NCBI RefSeq assembly: GCF_013364195.1
Contig: NZ_CP054918.1
Coordinates: 2,903,001 to 2,967,000 of the forward strand
DNA from: Streptomyces sp. NA04227
GTDB lineage: Bacteria; Actinomycetota; Actinomycetes; Streptomycetales; Streptomycetaceae
DNA: 64,000 nucleotides
Direction: 5' to 3'
Numbering within the stretch: the first letter of the stretch is position 1; each line of letters opens with the position of its first letter. The notes beneath the pieces were generated by a model that searched no databases, was not told the DNA's origin, and saw only the letters and a program-made list of their open reading frames with translations. Positions 41,967-51,900 of the stretch are shown here, one piece after another. Made by a program: the position numbers and the translations under genes.

Positions 41967-43061
41967 TCAGGCCGCTTCGCGCTGCGTGGCCCCGGCGGTG
42001 TCCGCGGGTCCCGTGTCCTGGCCGCGGCGCTTGCGTACGGCCCAGAAGATCCCGCTGCCGACCAGGACGGTGCCGCCCACGCCGATCACGCCCGCGAGGC
42101 CGCCGGACAGGCGGGTGTTGTCGATGCCGCTGATGCCGTACTCGGCGAGCGGCGAGTCGGCGATGTCGTGCTCCTCGGCCTTCTTGTCGAAGCCCTTGTC
42201 GGCGGCGACCTTCTCCAGGCCGTCGGGGTGCGCGGAGGCGTAGAAGCTGACGACTCCGGCGAGCAGGAGCGAGGCCGCGAGGCCGGTGAGCCAGAACTTG
42301 CGGGGCGAGCGGGCGGCGACGGGCTCCGGGGCGGGCGCGGCGGCGTCGACGAGTTCGCCGTCCACGCGCAGCTTGAGCGGCGTGTGCAGGCCACGGGCCC
42401 CGTACACCAGGTCGGGGCGTACCGCGATGACGGCGCCGACGGTGGCCGCGGTGATCGCCGCCTCGCCGATGCCGATCAGTACGTGCACGCCGACCATGGC
42501 GCCCGCGACCTTGCCGAGCGAGACGTCGGTGGTGCCGCCGAGCGCGTACATGAGCGTGAAGCCGAGGGCCGCGGCGGGCACCGAGAGCAGGGCGCCGAGG
42601 AAGGCGGCGACGGTGATCGAGCGGCGGCCGCGCGGCAGCAGCTTCACCAGGCCGCGGAAGACCGCGTAGGCGACCACGACGGTGACCAGCGCCATGTTGG
42701 TGATGTTCACGCCGAGCGCGGTCAGCCCGCCGTCCGCGAAGAGCAGGCCCTGCATCAGCAGGACGACCGAGACACAGAGGATTCCGGTGTACGGGCCGAC
42801 GAGTATCGCCGCGAGCGCGCCGCCGAGGAGATGGCCGCTGGTGCCCGCCGCGACCGGGAAGTTCAGCATCTGCACGGCGAAGATGAAGGCCGCGACGAGT
42901 CCGGCGAGCGGCGCCGTGCGCTCGGCGCCGAGGCTCAGGCCCGCGCCGGAACCGGCGAGTTCGCGCCGCGCTCCGCGCAGCGAGACGGCCACGGCCGCCA
43001 CGGCGACGACGCCGGTGGCGGCGGAGACAGGGGCATTGATGAATCCGTCGGGGACGTGCAT
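41967..43061 (-). CDS. cbiM: Cobalt/nickel ECF substrate-binding permease, CbiM with fused CbiN-like domain
   Basis: 364 aa from ATG 43061; upstream in-frame sequence to 43601 is rejected. The mature N-terminus MHVPDGFINAP is the conserved metal-binding start of CbiM/NikM (His2 and backbone chelate Co2+ or Ni2+). Seven membrane helices, NFPVAAGTSGHLLGGALAAILVGP as the metal-site loop, then a C-terminal CbiN/PDGLE-like part (FYASAHPDGLEKVAADKGFD, ISGIDNTRLSGGLAGVIGVGGT) ending with a helix and cytoplasmic tail. Cobalt versus nickel cannot be decided from sequence. First gene of the operon cbiM-cbiQ-cbiO-serine hydrolase. Confidence 0.93.
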   Translation of the reverse strand: MHVPDGFINAPVSAATGVVAVAAVAVSLRGARRELAGSGAGLSLGAERTAPLAGLVAAFIFAVQMLNFPVAAGTSGHLLGGALAAILVGPYTGILCVSVVLLMQGLLFADGGLTALGVNITNMALVTVVVAYAVFRGLVKLLPRGRRSITVAAFLGALLSVPAAALGFTLMYALGGTTDVSLGKVAGAMVGVHVLIGIGEAAITAATVGAVIAVRPDLVYGARGLHTPLKLRVDGELVDAAAPAPEPVAARSPRKFWLTGLAASLLLAGVVSFYASAHPDGLEKVAADKGFDKKAEEHDIADSPLAEYGISGIDNTRLSGGLAGVIGVGGTVLVGSGIFWAVRKRRGQDTGPADTAGATQREAA

Positions 43062-43160
43062 GCGACACCGCTTCCGGCAGCGAGGGCGGCGGGCACACGG
43101 GCCCGGGGATGGGCGCGCGGACCGCCGTTTTTGGGGAGCTGGTTCTGGGGACTCGAACCC

Positions 43161-43227
43161 GTTCGCCGCGCCGGACCAGGGGGACCACTGCGGTGGGGAC
43201 GGGCCCTGAGGCACCCGGTCGGCGAAC
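43161..43227 (-). promoter_or_regulatory. Structured leader of cbiM operon
   Basis: On the minus strand GTTCGCCG (43227-43220) pairs with CGGCGAAC (43168-43161), an 8-bp perfect stem. It encloses a CCAC-CGCA-GTGG hairpin (43196-43185) and an ACC/GGT pairing. A T-loop-like GGGTTCGAGTCCC follows just downstream toward cbiM. Metal or cobalamin riboswitch control is common for this operon type, but the standard B12 box is not clear. The rest of the 557-bp gap 43062-43618 is purine-rich (about 43290-43400) with no gene. Confidence 0.35.
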
Positions 43228-43618
43228 CGTTCGATGATACGGCCTTGTTGCGAAGGGTTCGCAAGAGCGCGTCGGACACAGAAAGGTACCGAGCGGAGCA
43301 AGGGAGTAACGGGCGAGGGCCACGGGAGGGGAGGCGGCGGGAGAAGGGGAGAAGACGGGAGGGCAACAGCGGGGCGGGAGGGGTAGAAGGCAGGGGTGAA
43401 TCGGTCCGGAGTGGAGTGGATATCGGGTGATATGCGACATTGGAGGATGTGACTGCGGGGGTACGGGTTCCGGGCCACCGGCTTCCGTCCCCCCGTGGCC
43501 GCGCGGCTCGCAGCGCGGATCGACGCGCGAAGACCGACCGCCGGAGTCCGGGGACGGACCGCGGCGGCGTACCGACAAGGCCACCAGCACGACGACGGCA
43601 CAACGAGGAGCCGTACCG

Positions 43619-43999
43619 ATGCCCCAGGCGATAAAGAAGAACCTCCGAGCCCGCATCGTCACGGACTCCGCCGAGGACGGCCGTTCCGTCCCGGTCACCC
43701 TCCGCTTCGAACCGGCCCCCGGCGCCGAGCCGGGCCCCGGCCACGGCGACATACGGCTCAGCTTCCGGGGCCACCCCGGCGAGGGCATCGACGACTGGGT
43801 CTTCCCCCGCGAACTCCTGGAACGCGGGCTGCGCGGCCCCGTCGACAGCGGCGACTTCCGGGTCTGGCCCTGCGGTCGCGTACAGGCCGTGGTCGAGCGG
43901 CACAACGACCACACCGTGGCCATGGTCCAGTTCGACATCGCGGCCCTGGTCCGCTTCCTGCGCCTGACCTATCCGGCGGCGACTCCGATCCTGCGCTGA
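43619..43999 (+). CDS. SsgA family (SALP) sporulation/cell division protein
   Basis: 126 aa from ATG 43619 with GAGGAG 9 bp upstream. Family signature DDWVFPRELLERGLRGPVDSGDFRVWP is intact, with RLSFRG and VTLRFEPA as the preceding strands. SALPs (SsgA-G) direct divisome placement and spore-wall steps in Streptomyces. The C-terminus (AMVQFDIAALVRFLRLTYPAA) is short, so it is one of the small SALPs; no individual name is assigned. A strong terminator follows. Confidence 0.88.
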   Translation: MPQAIKKNLRARIVTDSAEDGRSVPVTLRFEPAPGAEPGPGHGDIRLSFRGHPGEGIDDWVFPRELLERGLRGPVDSGDFRVWPCGRVQAVVERHNDHTVAMVQFDIAALVRFLRLTYPAATPILR

Positions 44000-44031
44000 C
44001 ACCGGGCCGGGCAGGACGCCCGGCACGCACC

Positions 44032-44069
44032 GGGCCGGGCCCGACGCGCATCGCGGCCGGGCCCGGCCC
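44032..44069 (+). terminator. GC hairpin downstream of the SsgA-like gene
   Basis: GGGCCGGGCCC (44032-44042) and GGGCCCGGCCC (44059-44069), perfect 11-bp arms with a 16-nt loop, 33 bp after the stop. The rest of the gap to 44179 holds cttgcag repeats (about 44138-44176). Confidence 0.72.
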
Positions 44070-44178
44070 AGGACTCGCCGATCCCGGAGCGCACAGAACT
44101 CAGACGCTCGATTCCGGGAACGCGCGCAAGTCAGCTCTCAGGCCTTGCAGACATTGCAGACCTCGGACCTTGCAGTTC

Positions 44179-45261
44179 TCAGACCTTGCAGATCTCCGGA
44201 GCCGATTTCCCGTTCCCCAGCAGATTGAAATAGTTCTGCCCGAGTGCGATGTCACGGAATGCCTCGTCACCGAGTTCACGGTTGATACGGCTCGTCACGC
44301 GGAGCTCTTCCTCGTAGACCTCGTAGCTCTTCTTCCGGGAGGCCACGAAGTCCGTTCCCGGAATCGCCCGGGTGGGGTGGGCGTCGAGGAAAGCGGCGTA
44401 TTTCGCGCGTACGCCGGGCTTCGAGAAGTACTCGTCCTCCAGGACGCGCCAGCTGAGGTCGAGCGTGAGACGGGGGTACTCGGCCAGGAGTTCTTTCAGG
44501 ATGCCGATGTGCTCATCGGGGTCCATCGCGGTCAGCTCCTTCGAAAGGCCCATGTGCGCCCAGACGATTTTGTTGTCCGGGTAGAGCTTGAGGACCTCAC
44601 GCATCAGATGCAGGTACCGCGTCGGATTCTCGTTGCTTCCAAGGTCCGAGTGAATGGTGAGCGGAAAACCGCGCTCGCGCAGTTCACGCATGAACGGCGC
44701 CCAGCGCCGGATGTCCTCGCTGTCCGCCGGTTCGTGCCGATTGGGCAGAATGGCCTGCTTGATGAGGTTGACCTCGCCCATCCACCGGAACATTCCGGGG
44801 TACTCCTTGTCCAGGGAGCGCATTCCGGCCGGGACGGATTCCGGGTGGGCCAGGTCCGGGAAGGTCATCGACAGGGCCAGGTCGACATCCTTCGGTTTGA
44901 ACTCGACGACGCTCTCGGCATTGGCGAAGTCGTTCTTCAGGCTGGGCAGCACCGGAGTCCCGGGACAGTCCAGGTAATAGGTACAGGGTGAGTCCACCGG
45001 AAGGCGCTGCCCGATTCCGAAGACGGTGGCGTGCCGGACACCGCTCTTCTTCAGGTAACTCACCATCTCCTTGAAGGGAACCGCCTCGCCGCCGAAGGGC
45101 CGGAAGTGCAGATGTCCGTCCACGACGGAGGTGTACGGCTGCGTGCGGCGATCGAAGCAGTTCTCGTCGGGGACCGCGGAGCCGGCCGACGGCCACAGTA
45201 CGAAAGCGGCCGCGAGCCACGACGTACCGGCAATCGCGACCTTTTTCCCCGTCTTGCGCAT
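44179..45261 (-). CDS. Secreted amidohydrolase family protein
   Basis: 360 aa. Lys-rich signal peptide (MRKTGKKVAIAGTSWLAAAF, cleaved about residue 30). DGHLHFRPFGG near 48 is the HxH metal motif of a TIM-barrel amidohydrolase (amidohydro-rel type), with TIHSDLGSN, WAHMGLSKEL and PGTDFVASR as later metal-ligand blocks. It resembles TatD-like/decarboxylase metallohydrolases but is exported. Substrate unknown. Third-position bases are visibly less GC-rich than neighbours (many gaa, ttc/ttt, ata, aat), consistent with recent acquisition. Flanked by terminators on both sides. Confidence 0.82.
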   Translation of the reverse strand: MRKTGKKVAIAGTSWLAAAFVLWPSAGSAVPDENCFDRRTQPYTSVVDGHLHFRPFGGEAVPFKEMVSYLKKSGVRHATVFGIGQRLPVDSPCTYYLDCPGTPVLPSLKNDFANAESVVEFKPKDVDLALSMTFPDLAHPESVPAGMRSLDKEYPGMFRWMGEVNLIKQAILPNRHEPADSEDIRRWAPFMRELRERGFPLTIHSDLGSNENPTRYLHLMREVLKLYPDNKIVWAHMGLSKELTAMDPDEHIGILKELLAEYPRLTLDLSWRVLEDEYFSKPGVRAKYAAFLDAHPTRAIPGTDFVASRKKSYEVYEEELRVTSRINRELGDEAFRDIALGQNYFNLLGNGKSAPEICKV

Positions 45262-45486
45262 TCAAGAACTCCCTCGCTGCCCGCGGCCGGATAACTCGGG
45301 CCACGCCTGACCGAAGACCGGCCGAGGAACAGTCGAGGAACCAAGGCGAGGACTGATCGCGGACCGGTCGGGAACCAGGGGATTGTGCATGTGCCCGCGA
45401 CATGTGCCCGCCCACCTCGCTGGAACGCCCGCCGGACACAACCTCATTGGCCCCATCCGGCGTGGGAAAGTCCCCGCACGAACGAC

Positions 45487-45526
45487 GGAACCCGGTGCCA
45501 GTGCCGCAGCACTGTCACCGGGTTCC
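45487..45526 (-). terminator. Long perfect hairpin downstream of mmpL
   Basis: Outer arms GGAACCCGGTG (45487-45497) / CACCGGGTTCC (45516-45526); inner arms CAGTGC (45499-45504) / GCACTG (45509-45514). It lies about 110 bp after the mmpL stop on the minus strand, in the 375-bp gap 45262-45636. The rest of the gap holds the amidohydrolase promoter region; no gene was seen. Confidence 0.78.
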
Positions 45527-45636
45527 TCGTGTCCCGCACCGTCCCCGTCCCCACGGGCGGTGCGGGGCCGGGACCTGCCTGCCCTACGACGGTCCCGGCC
45601 GCTCAGCTCGGTCCGCCGGGCGGGCGGACCCGGCCG

Positions 45637-47868
45637 TCAGGCCCGTACGAGCTCCTTCTCCTCGTCGGGATCGTCCTGGCCACGACCCTCGCCCGATTCC
45701 GTGCGCAGGCCCTCGCCCTCGACGTCCACGTTCGGCAGGACCTTGCCCAGCCACTTCGGCAGCCACCAGGCCGCGCGGCCGAGCAGTGCCAGGACCGCGG
45801 GCACGATGGCCATTCGGACGACGAAGGCGTCGAAGAAGACGGCGATCGCGAGACCGAAGCCGATCATCTTGATCATCTGTTCCGTGGAGCCGATGAATCC
45901 GGCGAACACGGCGATCATGATGACCGCGGCGGCGGTGACCACCCGGGCCCCGTACTTGAAGCCGGTGACGATCGCTTCCTTCGGCTCCTCGCCGTGGACG
46001 AAGGCCTCCCGCATCCGGGTCACGAGGAAGACCTCGTAGTCCATCGCGAGACCGAAGACGACACCCACCATGAAGATCGGCATCATCGACATGATCGGGC
46101 CGGTCTCCTCGACGCCGAACAGCGATCCCGCCCAGCCCCACTGGAAGACCGCGACCACGGCGCCGAGCGCCGCGAGTACGGAGAGCAGGAAGCCGAGGGC
46201 CGCCTTCAGCGGGACAAGGACCGAGCGGAACACGATCATCAGGAGCAGGAAGGCCAGGCCCACGACCAGTGCCAGATAGGGCACCAGTGCGTCGTCCAGC
46301 TTCTGCGAGACGTCGATGTTCATGCCGGTGGCGCCGGTGACCATGATGTCCGCGCCGTTGTCCGCCTTGATGCCGGAGGCCTCGTCGCGGATGGAGTGGA
46401 CCAGGTCCTCGGTGTCCTTGCTGCTGGGCTTGTAGTCCGGCACCACGGTGATCATCGCGGTGTCGCCCGCCTTGTCGACGAACACCGGCTTGGTCAGCGC
46501 CTCGACGCCGTCCATGCCCTTGACCTTGGCCGCGACGTCGGCGACGGCGCCCTTCGGGTCGTCGGCGCCCTTGACGTCGGCGACCAGCATCAGCGGGCCG
46601 TTGTAACCGGGGCCGAAGCCCTCGGTGATCATGTCGTAGGCCTTGCGCTGGGTGGTGTCGGTCGGCTGGTAGCCGTCGTCCGGCAGGCCCAGTTGGAGCG
46701 AGGCGACGGGCGCCGCGGCCGCACCGAGTCCGATGATGCCGATGAGCAGCACGGTCAGCGGGCGACGGACCACGAAGCGGGCCCAGCGGGTGCCGCCGTT
46801 CTCCTTGGCGGGCCCGTCCTTCTTCTTCCGGCCGCCACCGAGCCACCTGGCCTTCTCGCCGGCCGGCCGGACCCGCTTGCGGGCGTATCCGAGCAGCGCC
46901 GGGATCAGGGTGAGCGCGATCAGGACGGCGATGGCGACCGTACCGGCCGCCGCCGCGCCCATCTTGGTGAGCAGCGGGATGTTCACCACGGCCAGGCCGA
47001 CCAGGGCGATGATCACGGTCAGACCGGCGAAGACGACCGCGGAGCCCGCGGTGCCGACGGCCCGTCCGGCCGCGTCCTCCTTGTCGCGCCCCTCTGCGAG
47101 TTCGGCGCGATAGCGGGAGACGATGAACAGCGCGTAGTCGATACCGACCGCCAGGCCGATCATCGTGGCCAGCGTGGAGGTGGTGGAGTCCAGGTTCAGC
47201 GGGTCGGACAGCGCGGCGATCGCGGAGACACCCGCGCCGACGCCGATGAGCGCGGTGATCAGCGGCAGACCGGCCGCGATCAGCGAGCCGAGGGTGATCA
47301 CCAGGACGACCGCGGCGATGGCGATACCGATGATCTCGGCGCTGCCGGTGTGCGGTTCGGCCTGGAGGGCGTCACCGCCGACCTCGACCTTCATTCCGGA
47401 CTCGCGCGCGTCCTCCACCGTCTTCTCGAGGGTCTCCTTCGAGGAGTCCTCGAGCTCCATGCTGGTGACCTTGTAGGTCACCGCGGTGTAGGCGGTGCTG
47501 CCGTCCTTGCTCACGCCGCCGCCCGCGAACGGGTCGGTGGCGGAAGCGACCTCCGAGCCGGAGCCCAGCTTCTTGACGGTTTCGGCGATGGCCGTCTTGT
47601 TCTCCTGGGCCGTCACCTTCTCTCCGGACGGCGCCTGGAAGACCACGCGCGCGGTCGCCCCGTCGGGGCTGGAGCCGGGTGCGCGCTCTTCGAGCAGGTC
47701 GAAGGCGCGCTGGGCCTCCGTACCCGGAATGGAGAAGGCGGAGTCGCCGGGGGCGGGGGCCTTCGCGGCGCCGACGATGGCGACAGCGAGCAGGGCCGCC
47801 CAGATCAGGGCGAAGACATGCCGGCGCCGGAAGGCCAGCCGGCCGAGTTTGTACAGATAGGTGGCCAC
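45637..47868 (-). CDS. MMPL family RND transporter
   Basis: 743 aa from GTG 47868 with GGGAG about 7 bp upstream. Two MMPL halves: an N-terminal helix (RRHVFALIWAALLAVAIVGAAKAP), a large periplasmic loop, then helices with GIDYALFIVSRYRAELAEGRD (GxxxDY motif) and, in the second half, GLAMDYEVFLVTRMREAFVHGE. The soluble C-terminus is acidic. Exporter of lipids or hydrophobic compounds, driven by the proton gradient. Operon with the tetR gene upstream (143-bp gap); closed by the hairpin at 45487. Confidence 0.92.
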   Translation of the reverse strand: MATYLYKLGRLAFRRRHVFALIWAALLAVAIVGAAKAPAPGDSAFSIPGTEAQRAFDLLEERAPGSSPDGATARVVFQAPSGEKVTAQENKTAIAETVKKLGSGSEVASATDPFAGGGVSKDGSTAYTAVTYKVTSMELEDSSKETLEKTVEDARESGMKVEVGGDALQAEPHTGSAEIIGIAIAAVVLVITLGSLIAAGLPLITALIGVGAGVSAIAALSDPLNLDSTTSTLATMIGLAVGIDYALFIVSRYRAELAEGRDKEDAAGRAVGTAGSAVVFAGLTVIIALVGLAVVNIPLLTKMGAAAAGTVAIAVLIALTLIPALLGYARKRVRPAGEKARWLGGGRKKKDGPAKENGGTRWARFVVRRPLTVLLIGIIGLGAAAAPVASLQLGLPDDGYQPTDTTQRKAYDMITEGFGPGYNGPLMLVADVKGADDPKGAVADVAAKVKGMDGVEALTKPVFVDKAGDTAMITVVPDYKPSSKDTEDLVHSIRDEASGIKADNGADIMVTGATGMNIDVSQKLDDALVPYLALVVGLAFLLLMIVFRSVLVPLKAALGFLLSVLAALGAVVAVFQWGWAGSLFGVEETGPIMSMMPIFMVGVVFGLAMDYEVFLVTRMREAFVHGEEPKEAIVTGFKYGARVVTAAAVIMIAVFAGFIGSTEQMIKMIGFGLAIAVFFDAFVVRMAIVPAVLALLGRAAWWLPKWLGKVLPNVDVEGEGLRTESGEGRGQDDPDEEKELVRA

Positions 47869-48010
47869 GGAGGTGCACTCCCGGTCAGTCGATATCCAGC
47901 AGGGCAGGGGTGATCATCCCGGCGACAGGAGCGAGTCGACGGGTGGTGCGCGGTGGGGAGGCCGCGCGGTTCGGGGGTGTCGGGGGTGGACTGGAAGGGT
48001 CTGGACGGAG

Positions 48011-48619
48011 TCAGACGCCGAGAACGGGGAGGATCACGGAGTCGACGTAGTCACGGAGGAAGGCCCTGTCGACGGGCTTGACGTCGACGAGATCACGGGC
48101 GACGAAGGCACCGATCAGCATGTGGATCACGTACGGCAGCGCCGGATTGTCCGCACGCACCTCACCCCGGTCCACCGCCCGTTGGAGGAGTTGGTCGAGG
48201 CCGGAGATCTCCGGGTCGATCAACTGCTCGCGCATGGCGCTGTGCAGATCGGGATTGTCGTGGACCGCCACCGAGAGGCCACGCATGAGCGCGCCGTCCT
48301 CCTCCAGTCGGCAGTCGTCCTCCATCTCCACCATCTCGTGGAAGTCGCCCCGCAGGCTCCCGGTGTCGATGCCCTGCAGATGCGCCGGCTGCCGGTGCCT
48401 CAGGGCCTTGACGACCAGCTCGGCCTTGTTCCCCCACTGGCGGTAGAGGGTGGCCTTGCTGGAACGGGTGCGGGCGGCGACGGCGTCCATGGTCAGGGCG
48501 TCGTAGCCGACTTCCCGCAGCAGGTCGAGCACGGCGCCGTAGAGCTCGGCCTCGCGCTCCGGTGTGATCCGGCTGCGGCGGGACGGGGCAGGAACTGTCT
48601 CCGCTGTTTCCGCTGTCAC
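48011..48619 (-). CDS. TetR family transcriptional regulator
   Basis: 202 aa from GTG 48619. This start is chosen over ATG 48640 because a near-perfect GGAGGTGA Shine-Dalgarno lies 5 bp upstream of it and would otherwise be inside the gene. HTH: REVGYDALTMDAVAARTRSSKATLYRQWGNKAELV. The C-terminal ligand domain (LQGIDTGSLRGDFHEMVE, DPEISGLDQLLQRAVDRGEVR, AFVARDLVDVKPVDRAFLRDYV) is of the TetR_C-type of actinobacterial efflux regulators. Cotranscribed with mmpL; twin palindromes upstream are its likely operators. Confidence 0.92.
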   Translation of the reverse strand: MTAETAETVPAPSRRSRITPEREAELYGAVLDLLREVGYDALTMDAVAARTRSSKATLYRQWGNKAELVVKALRHRQPAHLQGIDTGSLRGDFHEMVEMEDDCRLEEDGALMRGLSVAVHDNPDLHSAMREQLIDPEISGLDQLLQRAVDRGEVRADNPALPYVIHMLIGAFVARDLVDVKPVDRAFLRDYVDSVILPVLGV

Positions 48620-48745
48620 CGTTCTCACCTCCTGCTTCATCGGCGTTCAGCCGGACCGGCGGGTGTGCGGGCCCCTGTCGCTCGGCACCGATCAGGAACT
48701 CCTGATCGCGTGTCGCGGGGCGCGCACTTCCGATCTTGAACTGAA

Positions 48746-48805
48746 CGAAACGGTTTCGTACACAAAGACTGTACGTCCGACTCCCAGCGAAACGAAATCG
48801 TTTCG
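48746..48805. promoter_or_regulatory. Twin TetR operators CGAAACGGTTTCG and CGAAACGA-AA-TCGTTTCG
   Basis: Two related palindromes, at 48746-48758 and 48788-48805, in the 282-bp gap 48620-48901. Shared half site CGAAAC/GTTTCG, centre spacing about 44.5 bp. They are 127 and 169 bp upstream of the tetR GTG and 144 and 97 bp before the tricorn start. One regulator could act on tetR-mmpL and possibly on the tricorn gene. This is the typical form of TetR operators. Confidence 0.75.
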
Positions 48806-48901
48806 AGGGGGATTCGAGGTGAGCTCACTCACGTGCTCCTCCACTGCTCCCGCGCGCCGGTACGAGTTGCCGGTCCCCGGCCCGGGGCAAAGCATGGTTG
48901 G

Positions 48902-51900
48902 GTGAGCGACGCCACCGACGAGACCGCGGCCCGCGCCGAGAACACGCCGGGCTACCTGCGCTTTCCGCACCTCAGCGGCGACCTGCTGTGCTTCGCCACC
49001 GAGGACGACCTGTGGCTCGCCCCGCTCACCGCCGAGGGCGCGCCCGCCGGCCGCGCCTGGCGGCTGACCGTCGACCGGACCAAGGTCAGCCACCCGCGCT
49101 TCTCGCCGGACGGCGCCCACCTCGCCTTCACCACCTGGCGCAGTCTCGACCCGGAGATCCATGTGGTGCCGGTGGCCGGCGGCCCGGCCCGGCGGCTCAG
49201 CTACTGGGGAAGCGTCGACACCCGGGTCTGCGGCTGGACCCCGCAGGGCGAGATCCTCGCCCTCTCCTCGCACGGCCAGCCCTTCTCCTACTTCGCCTGG
49301 GCCTACAAGGTGCCCACCGACGGCTCCCCCGGCGGCAAACTCCCCTGGGGCCCGGTCTCCGACATCGCGATCAGCGAGCTGGACGGCGAGGAGAAAACCC
49401 TCCTGCTCACCGGGAAGCCCCCGCACGAGCCCGCCGCCTGGAAGCGCTACCGCGGCGGCGCCATGGGCCGCCTGTGGCTGCACGGCCAGCGGCTGCTGCC
49501 CTCCCTGGACGGCCATCTGGAGGCGCCGATGTTCGTCGGCGGCCGGATCGCCTTCCTCTCCGACCACGAGGGCATCGGCAATCTGTACTCGGTCCTGCCC
49601 GACGGCAGCGATCTGCTCCGGCACACCGACCACGACGCCTTCTACGCCCGCAACGCCGCCTCGGACGGACACCGCGTGGTCTACCAGTGCGCGGGCGACA
49701 TCTGGCTGGTCGACGAGCTGACCGCCGACTCCCGCCCCCGCCGCCTGGACATCCGCCTCGGCGGCCCGCGCGCCGGACGCCGCAGCTACCAGGTGCCCGC
49801 CGCGCTGCACGTGGACTCCCTCGCCGTGGACACCACCGGCCGCGCCAGCGCGGTGACCGTACGCGGCAGCCTGTACTGGCTCACGCACCGCGACGGACCG
49901 GCGCGCAGCATCTCCGACATCCCCGGCGTACGGGTCCGGCTCCCGGAAATGCTCGGCGACGAGGGCCAGATCGCCTACGTCACCGACGCGGGCGGCGAGG
50001 AGTCCATCGAGATCTCCTTCCTGCCCCGGGCCACCGGCGACTGGCCGCCCCGCAGGCTCGCCACGGGCGAGCTCGGCCGTGTCGTGGAGATGGTCTCCGA
50101 CCCCACCGGCGAACGCCTCGCCGTCGCCACCAACGACGGCAGGCTGCTCCTTGTGGAGACCTCGGCGGAGGTGCAGGGGGAGGAAATGGTCGTGGGGGTG
50201 GGGGAGTTGGGCGGGGGGTCGGGGGACGGAGGGGCCGGGAGCGAAGAGGCGGGGAGTGATGAGGCGGGCGGTGGAGGGGCGGGGAGTGGCAGTACGAGCG
50301 AGGGGGGTGGGAGCGGGGAGGCGGGGAGTGGTGGTCCTGGGAGCGGGCGTCCCGGGACCGGCAATCCCGGTACGGACGATCCTGGGACCGGCGATCCCGG
50401 GACCGGCGATCCTGGGACCGGCGATCCTGGGACCGGCGATCCCGAGACCGGCGATCCGGGAAGCAGCGATCCCGGGACCGACCAACCAGGGACCGACGAA
50501 CCCCCGACCACCACTCCCCCGGACCCGGCCACCTCCACCTCCACCTCCGCTCCCACCTCGGACCCGAACCCGGCCCCGCCCCCCGACCCGGCAACCCCGC
50601 CACCCCCACCCCCTCAACCCCCCACCCCCGTAACCGAGTTGATCCGCTCCATCAACGGCCCCGTACGCGATCTGGCCTTCTCTCCGGACGGGGCGTGGCT
50701 GACGTGGTCGCATCCGGGGATCGGGCGTTCGCTGCGGCAGATCAAGATGGCGCGGATCAAGGACCGCACGATCGTCGATGTGACCAACGGCCGCTTCGAG
50801 GACGAGAATCCGGTCTTCACCAGTGACGGCCGGTTCCTCGCCTTCCTCTCCTGGCGCGGCTTCGACCCCGTCTACGACGTGCACACCGGCGACCTGTCCT
50901 TCCCGCTGGGCTGCCGTCCGTACCTGGTACCGCTGTCCTCCGCGACCATGTCGCCGTTCGCGCTGTCCCCCGACGGGCGTCCGGTGGCGGGCGGCCTCGA
51001 TCTCGGCGGCGCGGCGGTGGGCGACGGCACGGTGCACGTGGAGGTCGAGGGCCTGGAGAACCGGGTGGTGCCGTTCCCGGTGGCCGCGTCCAAGTACTCG
51101 GCGTTGAGCGCGGTGACCGGCGGCGGTCTGGTCTGGCTGCGCTGGCCGATCTCCGGGGCGCTCGGCGAGACCTTCGTGAACCCGACCGACACCTCGGGCC
51201 GGCCGACCCTGGAGCACTTCAGCCTGAGCAAGTCCAGCAAGCGTGAACTCCCGGGCCATCTCGACTGGTTCGCGGTCAGCGGCGACGGCACCCGGCTGGT
51301 GGTGCTGGACGAGGGCGAGTTGCGCTCGGTGTCCGCCGTCGACCCGGGCGACCCTGACTCCACCGTCTGGATCGACCTGCGCCGCATCATGCACGAGGTG
51401 CACCCGCCCGCGGAGTGGCGCCAGGCCTTCGACGAGGCGGGCCGGATCATCCGGGAGTACTTCTGGGAGCCGGACATGTGCGGCATCGACTGGCCCGCGG
51501 TGCTCGATCAGTACCGGCCGCTGGTCGAACGCGTCGCCTCGCCGGACGAGTTCGCGGATCTGCTGCGCGAGGTGCTCGGCGAACTCGGCACCTCGCACGC
51601 CTATGTCTCGCCCGCCCGCCGCAACGAGGGGCCGCCGCACTACCAGCGCGCGATCGGCCTGCTCGGCGCCAACCTGGTGGCGCGCGACGACGACTGGATC
51701 GTGAGCCGGATCCTGCCCGGCGAGTCCTCCGACTCCAAGGCCCGCTCCCCGCTGGCCGGTACCGGAATCCGCGAGGGTTCCGCGCTCACCCATGTCGACG
51801 GCCGCCCGGTGGACCCGGTCGCCGGGCCCTACCCGCTGCTCGCGGCGGCGGGCGGCACCACCGTCGAGCTGACGTTCCGCCCGGAGGAGGGGGGCGGCCG

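Noticed and set aside
43145..43162. tRNA-like T-arm GGGTTCGAGTCCC in the cbiM leader
   Set aside because: Only three stem pairs; no acceptor stem, D-arm or anticodon arm at the right distances.
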